Below, one piece after another: positions 8,397 to 17,716 of a stretch of DNA of 64,000 bases. A model generated the notes under the pieces. That model had not been told where the DNA came from. It saw only the letters and a list, made by a program, of their open reading frames with translations, and ran no database searches. Positions within the stretch are counted from its first letter, which is position 1. The number at the start of each line of letters is the position of its first letter. This DNA is from JACQFK01 sp964619955 (GTDB lineage: Bacteria; Planctomycetota; MHYJ01; JACPRB01). The stretch lies in the NCBI GenBank assembly GCA_964619955.1, contig CAZUJF010000007.1, positions 135,164 to 199,163 of the forward strand, in the 5' to 3' direction. Made by a program: the position numbers and the translations under genes.

Positions 8397-10469
8397 ATGA
8401 AACGCCCCCTCGCCGCCCTCGCGCTGCTCGCCGTCTGCGGCCTCGCCGCGCCCGCCCAGGACGCCGCCCCGGCGCAGCCCCTCAAGGTCCGCAAGATCGT
8501 CGTGTACAAACACGGCGTCGGCTATTTCGAGCGGGAGGGCAAGGTCAGCGGCAACCAGCCGGTCGCGCTCTCCTTCAAGAGCGCGCAGATGAAGGATCTG
8601 CTGAAGTCGCTCTACGCGGTCGACCTCAACGGCGGCCAGATCGCGACCATCCAATACGACACGAAGGACCCGCTGTCGAAGCAGCTCGAGGACATCCTCA
8701 TCCACGTCCCGGAGGAGCGCACGCTCACGCAGTTCCTCACGCAGCTCAAGGGCGCGCGCATCGAGGTCGCGATCGCCGGCGAGAAGACCACGGGCAGCGT
8801 GATCGGCATCGAGCCGGTGACGAAGACGAACGCGCAGGGCGGCGTGACCCAGTCCTACAAACTCGTGCTTTACGCCGACGGCGGCCGCATCGTGCCGGTG
8901 GACCTGCTGGAGGCGCAGAGCCTGAAGCTCCTGGACGAGAGCCTGCAGCGGGACCTGCAGCGCGTGCTGGACATCCATCTCAAGGCGAAATACGCGGACC
9001 GCAAGAGCGTCGTGCTCAACTGCAACGGCCAGGGCGACCGCACGGTGCGCGTGGGCTACATCATCGAGACGCCGATCTGGAAGACGAGCTACCGGATGCT
9101 CTTCACGGACAACGACAAGCCGCTGCTGCAGGGCTGGGCGATCCTGGAGAACACGACGGACGAGGACTGGGACCAGGTGGACGCCTCGTTCGTGGCGGGC
9201 AGCCCGATGAGCTTCATCATGGACCTCTACACGGCCTACTACCCCCAGCGCTCCGAGATCCCCGTGGGCGTGACGGCGGCGCCGAAGCCCCAGATGGACG
9301 GGCTGGCGCTGCACGAGAAGTCGACCCGCGGGATGGCCCCGGGGGCGCCTCCCGCGCCGATGGCCGCGGCGAAGGCGGGCGCGCGCCGCGAGGCGGCGAA
9401 GGACGCGGAGTCCGAGGCGGGCGGGGCGGCGTTCGGCCTGCGCAAGAATTTCGCGGAGGCGCTGGAGAGCTCGATGGCGCCGGCCGCGGCGGGCGTCGAG
9501 GTCGGCGATCTGTTCGCGTACCAGTCCCGGGAACGGGTCAGCGTGAAACGCGGGCAGGCGGCGCTGGTGCCGATCCTGTCGGAGCGCGTGGACGGCGCCG
9601 AGCGGGTGCTCTACTACCGCGCGAGTCTGATGTCCAAGCCGATGAACACGGTGCACTTCAAGAACACGACGGCGCTGACGCTGGAGGCGGGCCCCGTCAC
9701 GCTCTTCGACGGCTCGACCTGCATCGGCGAGGGGCTGGTGCGCAAGGTCATGAAGAAGGACATGAAGGACATGATCCCGTACGCCGTGGAGTCGGCCGTG
9801 AGCGTGGACCGCAAGTCGCTGCACAAGAACGAGCCGGTGACGCGGGGGGTGATCGCCAACGGCGTGCTGACGCTGAGCTACGTGCAGAACCTCGAGTCGT
9901 CGTACACGCTCAAGAGCCAGCTGGGCAAGGACAGCGTGGTGTATCTCGACCATCCGCGGGCGGCGAACCACGAGCTCGCGGAGCCCGCGAAGGGCGAGGA
10001 CGAGGTCGACGGCCACCACCGCTTCCGGGTGGAGCTGAAGGCGGGCGAGACGAGGGAGTTCAAGGTCCGCGAGCGCCAGGAGGTGTCGACGGTGGTGCAG
10101 CTGCTGGGGACGCCGGCGGACACGATCCGCTTCCACTTCCAGCAGCGCTACGTGTCCGCGAAGGCGAAGCAGCTGCTGGAGCAGCTGATGCTGGTGCAGG
10201 GTCAGATCAGCGGGCTGAAGGCGCGGGAGAACGAGCTCGCGCAGGAGCGGGCGCGTCTGACGGAGGACCAGACCCGGATCCGCGAGAACCTGCGGGTGCT
10301 GCGCGAAACGGCGGGCGAGCTGGAGATGCGGAAGAAGTACCTGGCGCGGCTGGAGCAGGCGGAGACGCGGCTCGAGTCGATCCGGGACGAGGCGAAGCAG
10401 GCGCTCGAGACGCGGACGCAGCTGGAGCAGGATCTGTCGAAGCGGGTGAGGGAGTTCCGGGAGGACTAG
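8397..10469 (+). CDS. Exported DUF4139-domain protein with C-terminal coiled coil
   Basis: About 690 residues, with a signal peptide (MKRPLAALALLAVCGLAAPA). The start ATG 8397 has GGAGTG upstream. The body matches DUF4139-type proteins (VYKHGVGYFEREG near the start, IIETPIWKTSYRM and ENTTDEDWDQV in the middle), a beta-rich family. A proline/alanine-rich linker follows at about 300-330. The last 100 residues are a long charged coiled coil with heptads such as ENELAQERARLTEDQTRIRE. Function is unknown; DUF4139 proteins are often exported and planctomycetal genomes carry several. It follows the locus A protease after 92 bases, with its own likely signals. Confidence 0.82.
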   Translation: MKRPLAALALLAVCGLAAPAQDAAPAQPLKVRKIVVYKHGVGYFEREGKVSGNQPVALSFKSAQMKDLLKSLYAVDLNGGQIATIQYDTKDPLSKQLEDILIHVPEERTLTQFLTQLKGARIEVAIAGEKTTGSVIGIEPVTKTNAQGGVTQSYKLVLYADGGRIVPVDLLEAQSLKLLDESLQRDLQRVLDIHLKAKYADRKSVVLNCNGQGDRTVRVGYIIETPIWKTSYRMLFTDNDKPLLQGWAILENTTDEDWDQVDASFVAGSPMSFIMDLYTAYYPQRSEIPVGVTAAPKPQMDGLALHEKSTRGMAPGAPPAPMAAAKAGARREAAKDAESEAGGAAFGLRKNFAEALESSMAPAAAGVEVGDLFAYQSRERVSVKRGQAALVPILSERVDGAERVLYYRASLMSKPMNTVHFKNTTALTLEAGPVTLFDGSTCIGEGLVRKVMKKDMKDMIPYAVESAVSVDRKSLHKNEPVTRGVIANGVLTLSYVQNLESSYTLKSQLGKDSVVYLDHPRAANHELAEPAKGEDEVDGHHRFRVELKAGETREFKVRERQEVSTVVQLLGTPADTIRFHFQQRYVSAKAKQLLEQLMLVQGQISGLKARENELAQERARLTEDQTRIRENLRVLRETAGELEMRKKYLARLEQAETRLESIRDEAKQALETRTQLEQDLSKRVREFRED

Positions 10470-10477
10470 GAGCTCGA

Positions 10478-10626
10478 CACGTTTCCAGACCGTCTGAAAG
10501 TGTGTCTTTTCCTGTGGAAAATTCCGCACTCCTGCCGACTCTCCCAGCGGGCAACACGTTTCCAGACGGTCTGGATCTGTGTCGCTCCGGGAGCACCCAC
10601 ACGAAAGCAGACGGTCTGGTTGTGAG
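10478..10626. repeat. Three dyad repeats in a convergent intergenic gap
   Basis: Between two convergent genes lie three copies of an imperfect palindrome of about 28 bases centred on CAGAC-S-GTCTG: 10478-10505, 10555-10582 and 10600-10626. The arms carry ACAC on one side and GTGT or similar on the other. A small TTTTCC-TGT-GGAAAA hairpin lies between copies one and two. Copies could act as terminators, protein-binding sites or a REP-like family; none has a T tract. Two further copies with a related core form the large hairpin at 38176-38240. Confidence 0.7.
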
Positions 10627-10664
10627 GTCTGCGGGGACTGCTTGGGGGACAAGCCTTCCCCCGG

Positions 10665-11879
10665 CTACGCCTCCGCGACGTCCTTGAAGGCGGGGTCGTT
10701 CCAGTAGTCGCGGAAGGCGGGGTCGTTGAGGGCCTCGTCCTTGAAGGCCGCGTCGTTCTTGATGGCCAGGGTCAGGGCCTCGAGCATCTTGTCGCGGCGG
10801 CGCAGGCGCGCCCAGGTGCCCGCGAGCTGATAATAAGTGGCGGAGTCCGTGGGCAGCAGCTCGACGGCCTTCGTGTAGGACTCGATGGCCTCGTCGAGGC
10901 GCATGAGCTCCCGGTACGCGGTGCCCATCTTGTGCCAGGCGACCTGGTGGTCCGGCTTGAGCGCGACGAGCCCGCGGTAGGTCTTGAGGGCCTCCTCGAG
11001 GCGGCCCTGCGAGTGCGAGAAGCTGGCCTGGAGGAAGAGGGTGTGGGACTCGACCTCCTTCAGGAAGCGCTCGTGGTGCAGCTTGAAGTCCTTCTCGACG
11101 CGCTCCTTCTGGTCCCCGCCCATGCGGCGGAGCTCCATCTCGACCTGGGAGCGCAGCGTGGCCATGGTCTCCTCGAGCTCCTTCTCGGCCTTCTGGCGCA
11201 GGGCCATGACCTCCTCGCGGAGCTTGTGCTCGGTGTTCTGCTGGAGGAGGTCGCCGTAGCGCTCGATCTCGGCCTCCTTCTCCTCCTTGAGCTTCTTGAC
11301 GAACTCGAGGATGTCGAGCTTCTTGGCCTCGAGCTCCTCGAGGACGCGGTCGGTGCGCTTGGTGATCTGCTGGGACTCCTCGATGTAGACGCCCGCCTGC
11401 TTCACGAGCTCCTTCCATTCCTTGAGCTTGGAGGAGACGTGGCCGACGAAGTAGATCATGACCAGGACGAACGACGTGGCGACGATCGCCACGGTGATGG
11501 CGAGGATGCGGATCTCGTTCTTGGCGTCCTTGGCCTTGCCCTCGGCCGCGTTGACGGCGGCGTTGAGGCGCTCCTCGCTGATGCTGGTGATGCCCACGGA
11601 CTTCTGGCCGGTCTTCTCCCACCAGGCGAGCCACTGGGCGGTGTCGGCGCCGAAGCCCTTCTCGCCGGAGAGGGTCTGCAGGGCGGCGAGGGCGGCGTCG
11701 CGGACGGCCGCGTCGGTTTCGCGGGCCAGCAGTTCGATCAGCGGCCGGATGGCGACCTGCGAGCGTTTTTCGGCGAGCGTGGAGCAGGCGTTCTTCCGGA
11801 CGGTGGGGCTCACGTCCCGGAGGTTCGCGATCTCGTCGCCCTGGAGCAGGCCCGCGAGGGCCAACAGTAGAAATGCCAT
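10665..11879 (-). CDS. Membrane-anchored HEAT / coiled-coil / TPR protein
   Basis: A 404-residue scaffold-like protein of unknown role. In order it has a hydrophobic N-terminus (MAFLLLALAGLLQG), HEAT-like helices (about 20-75, SPTVRKNACSTLAEKRS), a LSGEKGFGADTAQWLAWWEK motif (about 70-90), one transmembrane helix (about 124-147, ILAITVAIVATSFVLVMIYF), a long charged coiled coil (about 150-275) and TPR-like repeats (about 285-380). The W-x-x-WW motif recurs in three other genes of this window. The order suggests HEAT helices on one side of the membrane and the coiled coil plus TPRs on the other. The gene is convergent with the DUF4139 gene. A TATAAT box lies 8 bases before the ATG. Confidence 0.85.
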   Translation of the reverse strand: MAFLLLALAGLLQGDEIANLRDVSPTVRKNACSTLAEKRSQVAIRPLIELLARETDAAVRDAALAALQTLSGEKGFGADTAQWLAWWEKTGQKSVGITSISEERLNAAVNAAEGKAKDAKNEIRILAITVAIVATSFVLVMIYFVGHVSSKLKEWKELVKQAGVYIEESQQITKRTDRVLEELEAKKLDILEFVKKLKEEKEAEIERYGDLLQQNTEHKLREEVMALRQKAEKELEETMATLRSQVEMELRRMGGDQKERVEKDFKLHHERFLKEVESHTLFLQASFSHSQGRLEEALKTYRGLVALKPDHQVAWHKMGTAYRELMRLDEAIESYTKAVELLPTDSATYYQLAGTWARLRRRDKMLEALTLAIKNDAAFKDEALNDPAFRDYWNDPAFKDVAEA

Positions 11880-11887
11880 GGCGCGAA

Positions 11888-11893
11888 ATTATA
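11888..11893 (-). promoter_or_regulatory. -10 box close to the start codon
   Basis: Minus-strand TATAAT with 8 bases before the ATG at 11879. A start point about 7 bases downstream would give an almost leaderless mRNA, and no Shine-Dalgarno is visible in that space. Confidence 0.45.
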
Positions 11894-11898
11894 GCCGA

Positions 11899-11938
11899 GG
11901 CGGGAGGCGAAAGGCGAGAGGCGATAGGCGGGAGGCGG
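11899..11938. repeat. 7-bp tandem repeat GGCGNNA
   Basis: Five complete heptamers and a partial sixth: GGCGGGA, GGCGAAA, GGCGAGA, GGCGATA, GGCGGGA, GGCGG. They start 5 bases upstream of the TATAAT box of the membrane scaffold gene and cover its -35 region, so copy-number change could alter promoter strength. Confidence 0.8.
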
Positions 11939-11996
11939 TCACGTTTCCCGGCTCCGCTCGTCGAAGCTGCATGAACGGCGAACAGGAGCGGGGCTG

Positions 11997-12386
11997 ATGG
12001 AGATCCTCCTGGAATTCATTTTCCAGCTGGTGGGCGAATTCCTCCTTCAAGTGCTGATCGAACTGGGCCTGGGGCGCTTCCTTATGCGTCCCCGGATCCA
12101 CTACGCCGTGTACTACGCATTCCTGTTGTTCTTCGCGGGGGCCTGCGTGGGCGGGTTCTGGTCCTGGCTTCATCCCGGGGGAATCCTGCCACGGGTGGGG
12201 GCTCTGCCGCTGATCGTGCTCTTCGGGAGTCCCTTGCTAGCGGGGGCGGGGATGGCCGCCCTCGGGCGGTATCGGCGCACCCGCGGGGCGAAGGCGTCTC
12301 CGCTCGCCACTTTCTATGGCGGAGCCGCTTTCTCCTTCGGAATCGCCTTGGTGCGCTTCGTGGTCAGCTCCCGATGGGACAAATAG
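11997..12386 (+). CDS. Small polytopic membrane protein
   Basis: 129 residues with about four hydrophobic segments (MEILLEFIFQLVGEFLLQVL at the start, then AVYYAFLLFFAGACVGGFW, ALPLIVLFGSPLLAGAGMAA and TFYGGAAFSFGIALVRFVV). AGGAGCGGGG just upstream supports the ATG. No catalytic motif is visible and I do not recognise a characterised family; small membrane proteins of this general shape are widespread. It is divergent from the HEAT/TPR membrane protein and shares the repeat-bearing upstream region. A separate promoter-like sequence follows it, so it is probably a single-gene unit. Confidence 0.7.
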   Translation: MEILLEFIFQLVGEFLLQVLIELGLGRFLMRPRIHYAVYYAFLLFFAGACVGGFWSWLHPGGILPRVGALPLIVLFGSPLLAGAGMAALGRYRRTRGAKASPLATFYGGAAFSFGIALVRFVVSSRWDK

Positions 12387-12483
12387 TCGGGGCTCGCGCG
12401 CTGTTACCACCCCTCCACAGGTGTCACCAAACGGTAATACTTTTGGCCCCCCGCCAGCCTACCCCCCAAGATCCATTCTTAAC

Positions 12484-12512
12484 TTGTTGTTGTGAAGGGA
12501 GTTAGGTATCAA
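12484..12512 (+). promoter_or_regulatory. Candidate promoter for the GspK-like giant
   Basis: TTGTTG (12484-12489) and TATCAA (12507-12512) are 17 bases apart, in an AT-richer patch of the 203-base gap before the GTG at 12590. The predicted leader is about 70 bases. No other clear element was seen in this gap. Confidence 0.35.
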
Positions 12513-12589
12513 TATTAGGGATCGGTGGCATCCGGGTTGCCTAAGCCTAGGTCCGGGTCTGTGGCTGTCGGTCTCGAAAGGGGGTTCGG

Positions 12590-15500
12590 GTGCGTCAAAT
12601 GTTGAAACGCGTGGGCAGGGACAACCGGGGGGCGGTGCTCATCATCGTCCTCGGGGTGCTGGCGGTGCTCGCGCTGCTGGCGACCACCTTCGCCACGCTG
12701 CAGGCCACGGAAAAGCAGGTGGCCCGGAACTACCTCGACACGGTGCGGGCGAAGCTGCTGGCCCAGTCGGGGGTGCAGGACGCCGAGGCGCGCCTGCGCG
12801 AGTTCTTCCCCTACCGCTACTTCAGCACGGTCAACGCGAACGAGCCCAAGCCCTGGAAGTACTGGGGCCGGGACGTGGCCGAGACGAAGGAGCCCGGGCC
12901 CGACGACAAGCTCGAGGAATCGCTGAACCCCTCCTTCGCGCTGGAGGCCCGCTCGGGCAACAAGCCCGAGGTCCCGCAGGACCCCTCGGACGTGAACGTC
13001 GCGCCCCTGCAGGTCCTGGTGGACGGCAAGGCGCGGGGCATGTCGGGCATCCTGGGCTCGAGCACGTACGCCAACAACGGCGACCAGTACGCCCTGAAGA
13101 TCACGGACATCTCGGGCCGCCTCTACGTGAACGACGGCCTCGACGGCGACACCCCGACCCGCAAGAGCAGCGTCACCCAGAACCTCAAGCGCATCCTCAA
13201 CATCCTGGGCGACGTCATCCACGTGAAGAACCTGGGCGACCGCATCGTGGACAACCGTCCCGTGTCCGGCTACCGCAACGCGCAGGACCTGCTCAAGGCG
13301 CTCGAGTTCGACGAGCTGATGTACAACCGGGTGAAGGACTACGTCACCACGTACGCGTGGGTGGACCCCAACGTGATCAACCCGGTGCCGCTCTCGCAGT
13401 CGCTGGCGGAGCGCTTCGCCGCGCGGACGAACGTGCGCTTCGACCGCGGCACGCCGCCGATCTACCGCTTCGGCAGCCAGGTGACGGGGGTGAACTCCGC
13501 GAAGGCCCCGGTGAACCCGGTGGGCGGCCTGGACGCCTTCAACGGCTCGCAGGACCCCGCCGCCGAGAACATCACGATCTACGGCCTGGACACCCTGAAC
13601 CCCCAGTGGATCGAGGTGGTCTCCCGGGCCCCGGTCAACGTGAACGCGGCCCCGCGCGAGATCCTGATCGCGCTGCTGACGGGCCTGCAGGGCTTCTTCA
13701 TCACGGACCGGCGCCGCAACAACCCGCGCTGGAAGGGCGACCTCTATCTCTCGTTCAAGCAGCAGAGCAACTTCGACTCGGACGGCCCGAGCATCAGCTA
13801 CGGGGACGAATACGGCTGGATCGTCGAGACCTTCCCCATCGTGAACGAGGCGACCACGGGCCGCAACGGCATCGCGGCCTCGCTGATCGCGGACGAGATC
13901 GTCGCCTGCCGCAACCGCCAGAAGGGCACGTACGGCAGCTACGGCGGCGCGGGGGCCCCTTGGTTCTCCGGCCCCTTCCGCTCCTGGCACCAGTTCAACG
14001 CCTTCATCGACTACCTCGCCAAGCCCAAGAGCGAGGGCGGCGCCGAGCTGCTGATGGACCCCCGGGACGGCATCTACCAGGACTACGAGACGGAAAACGT
14101 CGACCCCACCGGCTACGGCAAGCTGGTGCCCTCCGAGATCCAGGCGCTCGCGGGCCACCAGGCGATCGCGGACGTCATCAAGGCGAACTTCAACCCCAAC
14201 GCGCACCTCAACGAACTCAACCCCGACCTGAACCTCTTCCAGTACGTGGACAAGACGGACCTCTTCATCCACTCGACGGAGTTCACGTTCGTCCCCACGG
14301 GATATTTCGAGGTCGAGGCCATCGGCCGGGTGCTGAGGCCCAAGGACCCGAAGGTCGGGGACTCGCTGCTGGGCGACAACGAGATCGTCTCGCAGGCGAA
14401 GGTCACCGCGGTCTACAAGCTCTACGACATGTACCGGGAGACGACGCACAAGCAGTTCTACGGCGGCACGCTGTCCGAGCAGGGCGGCGCCTGGGGCACG
14501 AACAGCGGCTACTCGCTGGAGATCGGCCCCGAGCCCGACAACGGCGTCTTCCCCGGCACCGCGGGCGCCGAGGGCGACGCGGAGAACGAATACGGCGGCT
14601 ACATCGCCCTGCCGACCAACGGCGGCCCCTACGGCGGCCGCCACGGCACCGCGCCCAAGGGCAAGAACATGCTGCAGAAGACCCTGCAACTGCCCGACGC
14701 CCCGCACCTCCAGGACGCGATGCACGTGCATTTCCGCCTCGACCACGACTGCCACCACCACGTCGTGGACCGCCAGGAGATCGCCTCCCGGAAACTGCAG
14801 GATGAAAACGTGGAGAACCACCCCGACTGGGCCGGCCAGGGCCTCTTCGGCTATCCCGGCCCCTACAACCCCGCCAGCGGGCGCGCCGGCTTTCACCGCT
14901 GCGCGAAGAGCTTCCGCCTGAACGCCGCGGACGGGGGCGGCACGAAGGTGCAGAAGAACTTCGAGCCCTTCCCGCCCTCCGATCTCCGCATCGACGGCGC
15001 CTACGTCGAGCGGCATGCCGGGGCGGCCTACTACAACACGAAGAACGGCACGGGCATCTGGCCCTTCGACTCGGAATCGCAGTCCAAGGGCATCGTAAGC
15101 TACTGGTGGAAGCCCTCCTTCGCCCCCGAGCGGACGGGCAAGGTGCGGACCGCCTGGGACATCTCCAAGTTCCACACGCCCTGCGGGCAGCAGGTCAACG
15201 TCTGGCCCTTCGCCCTCTGGTTCTTCCCCTCGCACTACGATCCGGGGCAGTCCGAGGTGGCCGGACCGAAGTACTGGCACAACAACTCCGGCCAGTTCGA
15301 GCCCGCCTCCCTCTGCATGGGCTCCAAGGCCTGGCACGACGTGAGCGTGGGGCACGAGTTCGGCCGCCTGACCGTCTGCCTCAACCACCTCGACCACGAC
15401 GACCACAAGTACCTCAAGCCGAACCCGTTCCGGCACCACCAGTGGATGCACACCGCCTTCGTGTGGTCGCTGAACGGCACGGATCCGTCGGGGGTGCAGT

Positions 15501-16411
15501 CCTCCAAGCTCTTCGTCAACGGGAGCGACGCGTACTCGAAATACAGCTACACCTCCATGACCAACGGCTGGGCGGCGGGCCGCAGCAAGCTGTCCAAATT
15601 CGACCGCCACGACGGCGGCGAGTTCAACCAGATCCGGGTGGGCGGCGTCTCGAAGATCGCCAACGCCGCGGAGCTCTCCGGGGCGGGCTCGCTCACGGCG
15701 GGCGCCTACCGCGGCAACTACAGCGGCGACCACACGGTCGACGAGATGTACATGTGGAACACGGACACGTACGACCCGAACCTCCAGTGGATGCAGGGCC
15801 GCTACTACGTGCCCTCCAGCGGCGGCGGCCGGACGGGCGGCGGCGGCGAGGGCCGCTTCACCTCGGACGTGCTCGACCGCATGATCCCCTACGCGCCCCG
15901 CCAGCTGCCCCCGCCCTCCTCGGTGCAGCCCCCGGGCGGCACGGCCTCGGGCGGCACCGCGCTGGCCGACCCCTCGAGCGTGCGCATCCTGGGCGTGGCC
16001 TGGACCTATTACGGCGAGCGGCACGACGAGAGCCAGCAGGAGTACGCGCAGGTCGTGCGCCAGGGCGAGCAGGAGGGACACCGCCGCTTCGTCTACGACT
16101 ACGGCAACAACCGGCTGCTGGCGGGCGTGCCCACGGGGCAGCGCCGCGCGATCGTCCGGGTCGGCATCCAGGACGGCAGCCTGGTCTACGGGCCCTTCGA
16201 GGAGGACGGCTTCTCGCCCGTGCTGGACAAGAACGGCCGCACGCCGCGCATCCAGGACCCCAAGCTGGCCCGCTACACGGTCGACTTCGAGATCGAGGGC
16301 GGCGGCAACCCGGTGCTCCTGGCCACGCCGGTGCTCGACGACGTGACGATTTTCTGGGACGATGAGCAGACGCACCTGCTGTCGTACACCTTCGACAACC
16401 GGACCTTCTAG
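12590..16411 (+). CDS. GspK/PilX-like pseudopilin fused to a large LamG-type exported region
   Basis: A 1273-residue protein. The N-terminus is pilin-like: a short basic leader, then one hydrophobic helix (about 14-36, GAVLIIVLGVLAVLALLATT) and a helical segment with LAQSGVQDAEARLRE, as in PilX and GspK proteins. VNVNAAPREILIALLTGL (about 349) is the signature of GspK minor pseudopilins. GspK is usually about 300-350 residues; here some 900 residues follow, including a LamG/concanavalin-like region (about 830-1060; GIVSYWWKPSF, then HTVDEMYMWN) rich in Asp, Trp and Gly. I infer an envelope-anchored or pilus-tip display protein. The GTG start is preferred to ATG 12599 because AAGGGGG sits 6 bases before it. 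Confidence 0.82.
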   Translation: MRQMLKRVGRDNRGAVLIIVLGVLAVLALLATTFATLQATEKQVARNYLDTVRAKLLAQSGVQDAEARLREFFPYRYFSTVNANEPKPWKYWGRDVAETKEPGPDDKLEESLNPSFALEARSGNKPEVPQDPSDVNVAPLQVLVDGKARGMSGILGSSTYANNGDQYALKITDISGRLYVNDGLDGDTPTRKSSVTQNLKRILNILGDVIHVKNLGDRIVDNRPVSGYRNAQDLLKALEFDELMYNRVKDYVTTYAWVDPNVINPVPLSQSLAERFAARTNVRFDRGTPPIYRFGSQVTGVNSAKAPVNPVGGLDAFNGSQDPAAENITIYGLDTLNPQWIEVVSRAPVNVNAAPREILIALLTGLQGFFITDRRRNNPRWKGDLYLSFKQQSNFDSDGPSISYGDEYGWIVETFPIVNEATTGRNGIAASLIADEIVACRNRQKGTYGSYGGAGAPWFSGPFRSWHQFNAFIDYLAKPKSEGGAELLMDPRDGIYQDYETENVDPTGYGKLVPSEIQALAGHQAIADVIKANFNPNAHLNELNPDLNLFQYVDKTDLFIHSTEFTFVPTGYFEVEAIGRVLRPKDPKVGDSLLGDNEIVSQAKVTAVYKLYDMYRETTHKQFYGGTLSEQGGAWGTNSGYSLEIGPEPDNGVFPGTAGAEGDAENEYGGYIALPTNGGPYGGRHGTAPKGKNMLQKTLQLPDAPHLQDAMHVHFRLDHDCHHHVVDRQEIASRKLQDENVENHPDWAGQGLFGYPGPYNPASGRAGFHRCAKSFRLNAADGGGTKVQKNFEPFPPSDLRIDGAYVERHAGAAYYNTKNGTGIWPFDSESQSKGIVSYWWKPSFAPERTGKVRTAWDISKFHTPCGQQVNVWPFALWFFPSHYDPGQSEVAGPKYWHNNSGQFEPASLCMGSKAWHDVSVGHEFGRLTVCLNHLDHDDHKYLKPNPFRHHQWMHTAFVWSLNGTDPSGVQSSKLFVNGSDAYSKYSYTSMTNGWAAGRSKLSKFDRHDGGEFNQIRVGGVSKIANAAELSGAGSLTAGAYRGNYSGDHTVDEMYMWNTDTYDPNLQWMQGRYYVPSSGGGRTGGGGEGRFTSDVLDRMIPYAPRQLPPPSSVQPPGGTASGGTALADPSSVRILGVAWTYYGERHDESQQEYAQVVRQGEQEGHRRFVYDYGNNRLLAGVPTGQRRAIVRVGIQDGSLVYGPFEEDGFSPVLDKNGRTPRIQDPKLARYTVDFEIEGGGNPVLLATPVLDDVTIFWDDEQTHLLSYTFDNRTF

Positions 16412-16437
16412 AAACGATGGAACTCCACGGAGGCGGC

Positions 16438-17520
16438 ATGAAGGGCGCACTGACGGTTTTCTGGCTGGCGGCGCTGGCCACGGGGCTCGTGGCGGCGCCG
16501 GAGGCGCAGCAGGCCCGCGACACCTCGGTCACGCTGTCGTTCAAGCCGCCGACCTTCAAGACCCGCTTCCCCAAGCTCCAGCTCTCGGGCGGCTCGTCCG
16601 TGTTCCCCGACGGCACCCAGGTCAAGGTGAACCTGCACCGCCTGGAGGAGACCTGGATGACGGGGGGCCGTCTCGAACCGCAGTACTTCGGGGGCGGCGG
16701 CGGCCTCACCATGGTCGCGGACAAGAAGTTCGTCTACGAGGCGGGCATCGGCGGCCCCGGCAAGTACCTGGTCGAGATCCTCTACCTCGACGACCTGCAG
16801 CGGCAGGAGATCTCCGACCTCCTGAAGAAGAAGCTGCCCCAGAAGACCTGGCAGTTCGAGTTCCTCTGCTGGGGGGACGAGCTGGCCGCGGAGCTCGGGC
16901 CCAGGCTCAAGGAGCTGACGGCGCTGGCCAACGAGGCGCTGGACATGGTGAGGCGCTTCGAGGCCGCCTGCAAGTCCAAGGAGACCTGGCTGGTCGAGGG
17001 CAAGGCGGTGACCAAGGACAACGCGAAGCTGCTGCCCAAGGTGGACAACTCCCCGCTCAAGATGTACTACCCCGCCGCCATGACGCAGATCTTCTACACG
17101 ATCCGCAACCTGCAGGGCACCTCGCCCTATTTCGTCTTCGACGAGAAGGGCCAGTTCGGGGGCGGCCGCTCGTACCACGCGGACAACGAGGAGATCAAGA
17201 CCGTCCGCAACGAGGCCTTCAACTACGCCAACCTCAAGCGCTACATCGAGGAGTCCATCCCGCTCGCCGGGCGCGAGTTCTGCCTCTGGGCGCTGAAGGA
17301 CATGCGCCGCCTCGCGGGCACGCTCAAGCCGGAGTTCCTCGCGGCGATGAAGGACCAGCAGAAGGACAACGCGGGCATCGCGCCGTTCGTCGAGCGCTTC
17401 GAGAAGGCCACGATCTCCGACGTGGACTCCCTGGAGGCGGACATCCGGGGCGCCGGGGCCAAGACGGAGCAGAAATCCGGCGCGGGGGCCCCGCCGGCTC
17501 CGGCCAAGCCGGGCAAATAG
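16438..17520 (+). CDS. Exported protein of unknown function downstream of the GspK-like giant
   Basis: 360 residues starting at ATG 16438 behind GGAGG. The signal peptide is MKGALTVFWLAALATGLVAA. The mature part is mixed alpha/beta with no recognised motif. It has a stretch rich in charged helices (about 140-180) and a low-complexity Ala/Pro/Lys tail (GAGAPPAPAKPGK). It begins 26 bases after the giant gene, in the same direction, so the two are probably one operon and it may be a partner of the pilin-like protein. I do not recognise a family. Confidence 0.75.
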   Translation: MKGALTVFWLAALATGLVAAPEAQQARDTSVTLSFKPPTFKTRFPKLQLSGGSSVFPDGTQVKVNLHRLEETWMTGGRLEPQYFGGGGGLTMVADKKFVYEAGIGGPGKYLVEILYLDDLQRQEISDLLKKKLPQKTWQFEFLCWGDELAAELGPRLKELTALANEALDMVRRFEAACKSKETWLVEGKAVTKDNAKLLPKVDNSPLKMYYPAAMTQIFYTIRNLQGTSPYFVFDEKGQFGGGRSYHADNEEIKTVRNEAFNYANLKRYIEESIPLAGREFCLWALKDMRRLAGTLKPEFLAAMKDQQKDNAGIAPFVERFEKATISDVDSLEADIRGAGAKTEQKSGAGAPPAPAKPGK

Positions 17521-17620
17521 GGGCGCGCAGTTTAGCATGGACTTGCCCCCCGTCCGGGACTAAGCTGGAAGTTCGGGCAGGGAGGGGGGCACGGGGGCGA
17601 GCCGCTTCGAAATTCATATT

Positions 17621-17638
17621 CCCGGCAGTGACGCCGGG
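17621..17638 (+). terminator. Hairpin after the exported unknown
   Basis: CCCGGC-AGTGAC-GCCGGG followed by TTGTTTG. The stem is short but GC-only and sits 100 bases after the stop codon, so this may be a weak intrinsic terminator. Confidence 0.35.
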
Positions 17639-17667
17639 TTGTTTGATCATCGGTTGGAAACAGGTGG

Positions 17668-17692
17668 GGGGCGCTTCCCCGGGAGGCGCCCC
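17668..17692 (+). other. Hairpin in the leader of the prenyltransferase-like gene
   Basis: GGGGCGC and GCGCCCC, 7 bp, perfectly complementary with an 11-base loop, ending 13 bases before the AGGAGG at 17706. It would form in the mRNA leader and might affect ribosome access. Regulatory meaning is not established. Confidence 0.4.
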
Positions 17693-17716
17693 GATACCGG
17701 GGTTCAGGAGGATGTC

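Noticed and set aside
12515..16450. A 1311-codon open frame on the minus strand opposite the GspK-like gene
   Set aside because: It is the antisense image of a GC-rich gene with G/C at nearly every third base. Its translation is low in complexity (runs of Val, Arg and Gly) with no domain, while the plus strand has a pilin start and GspK motif.
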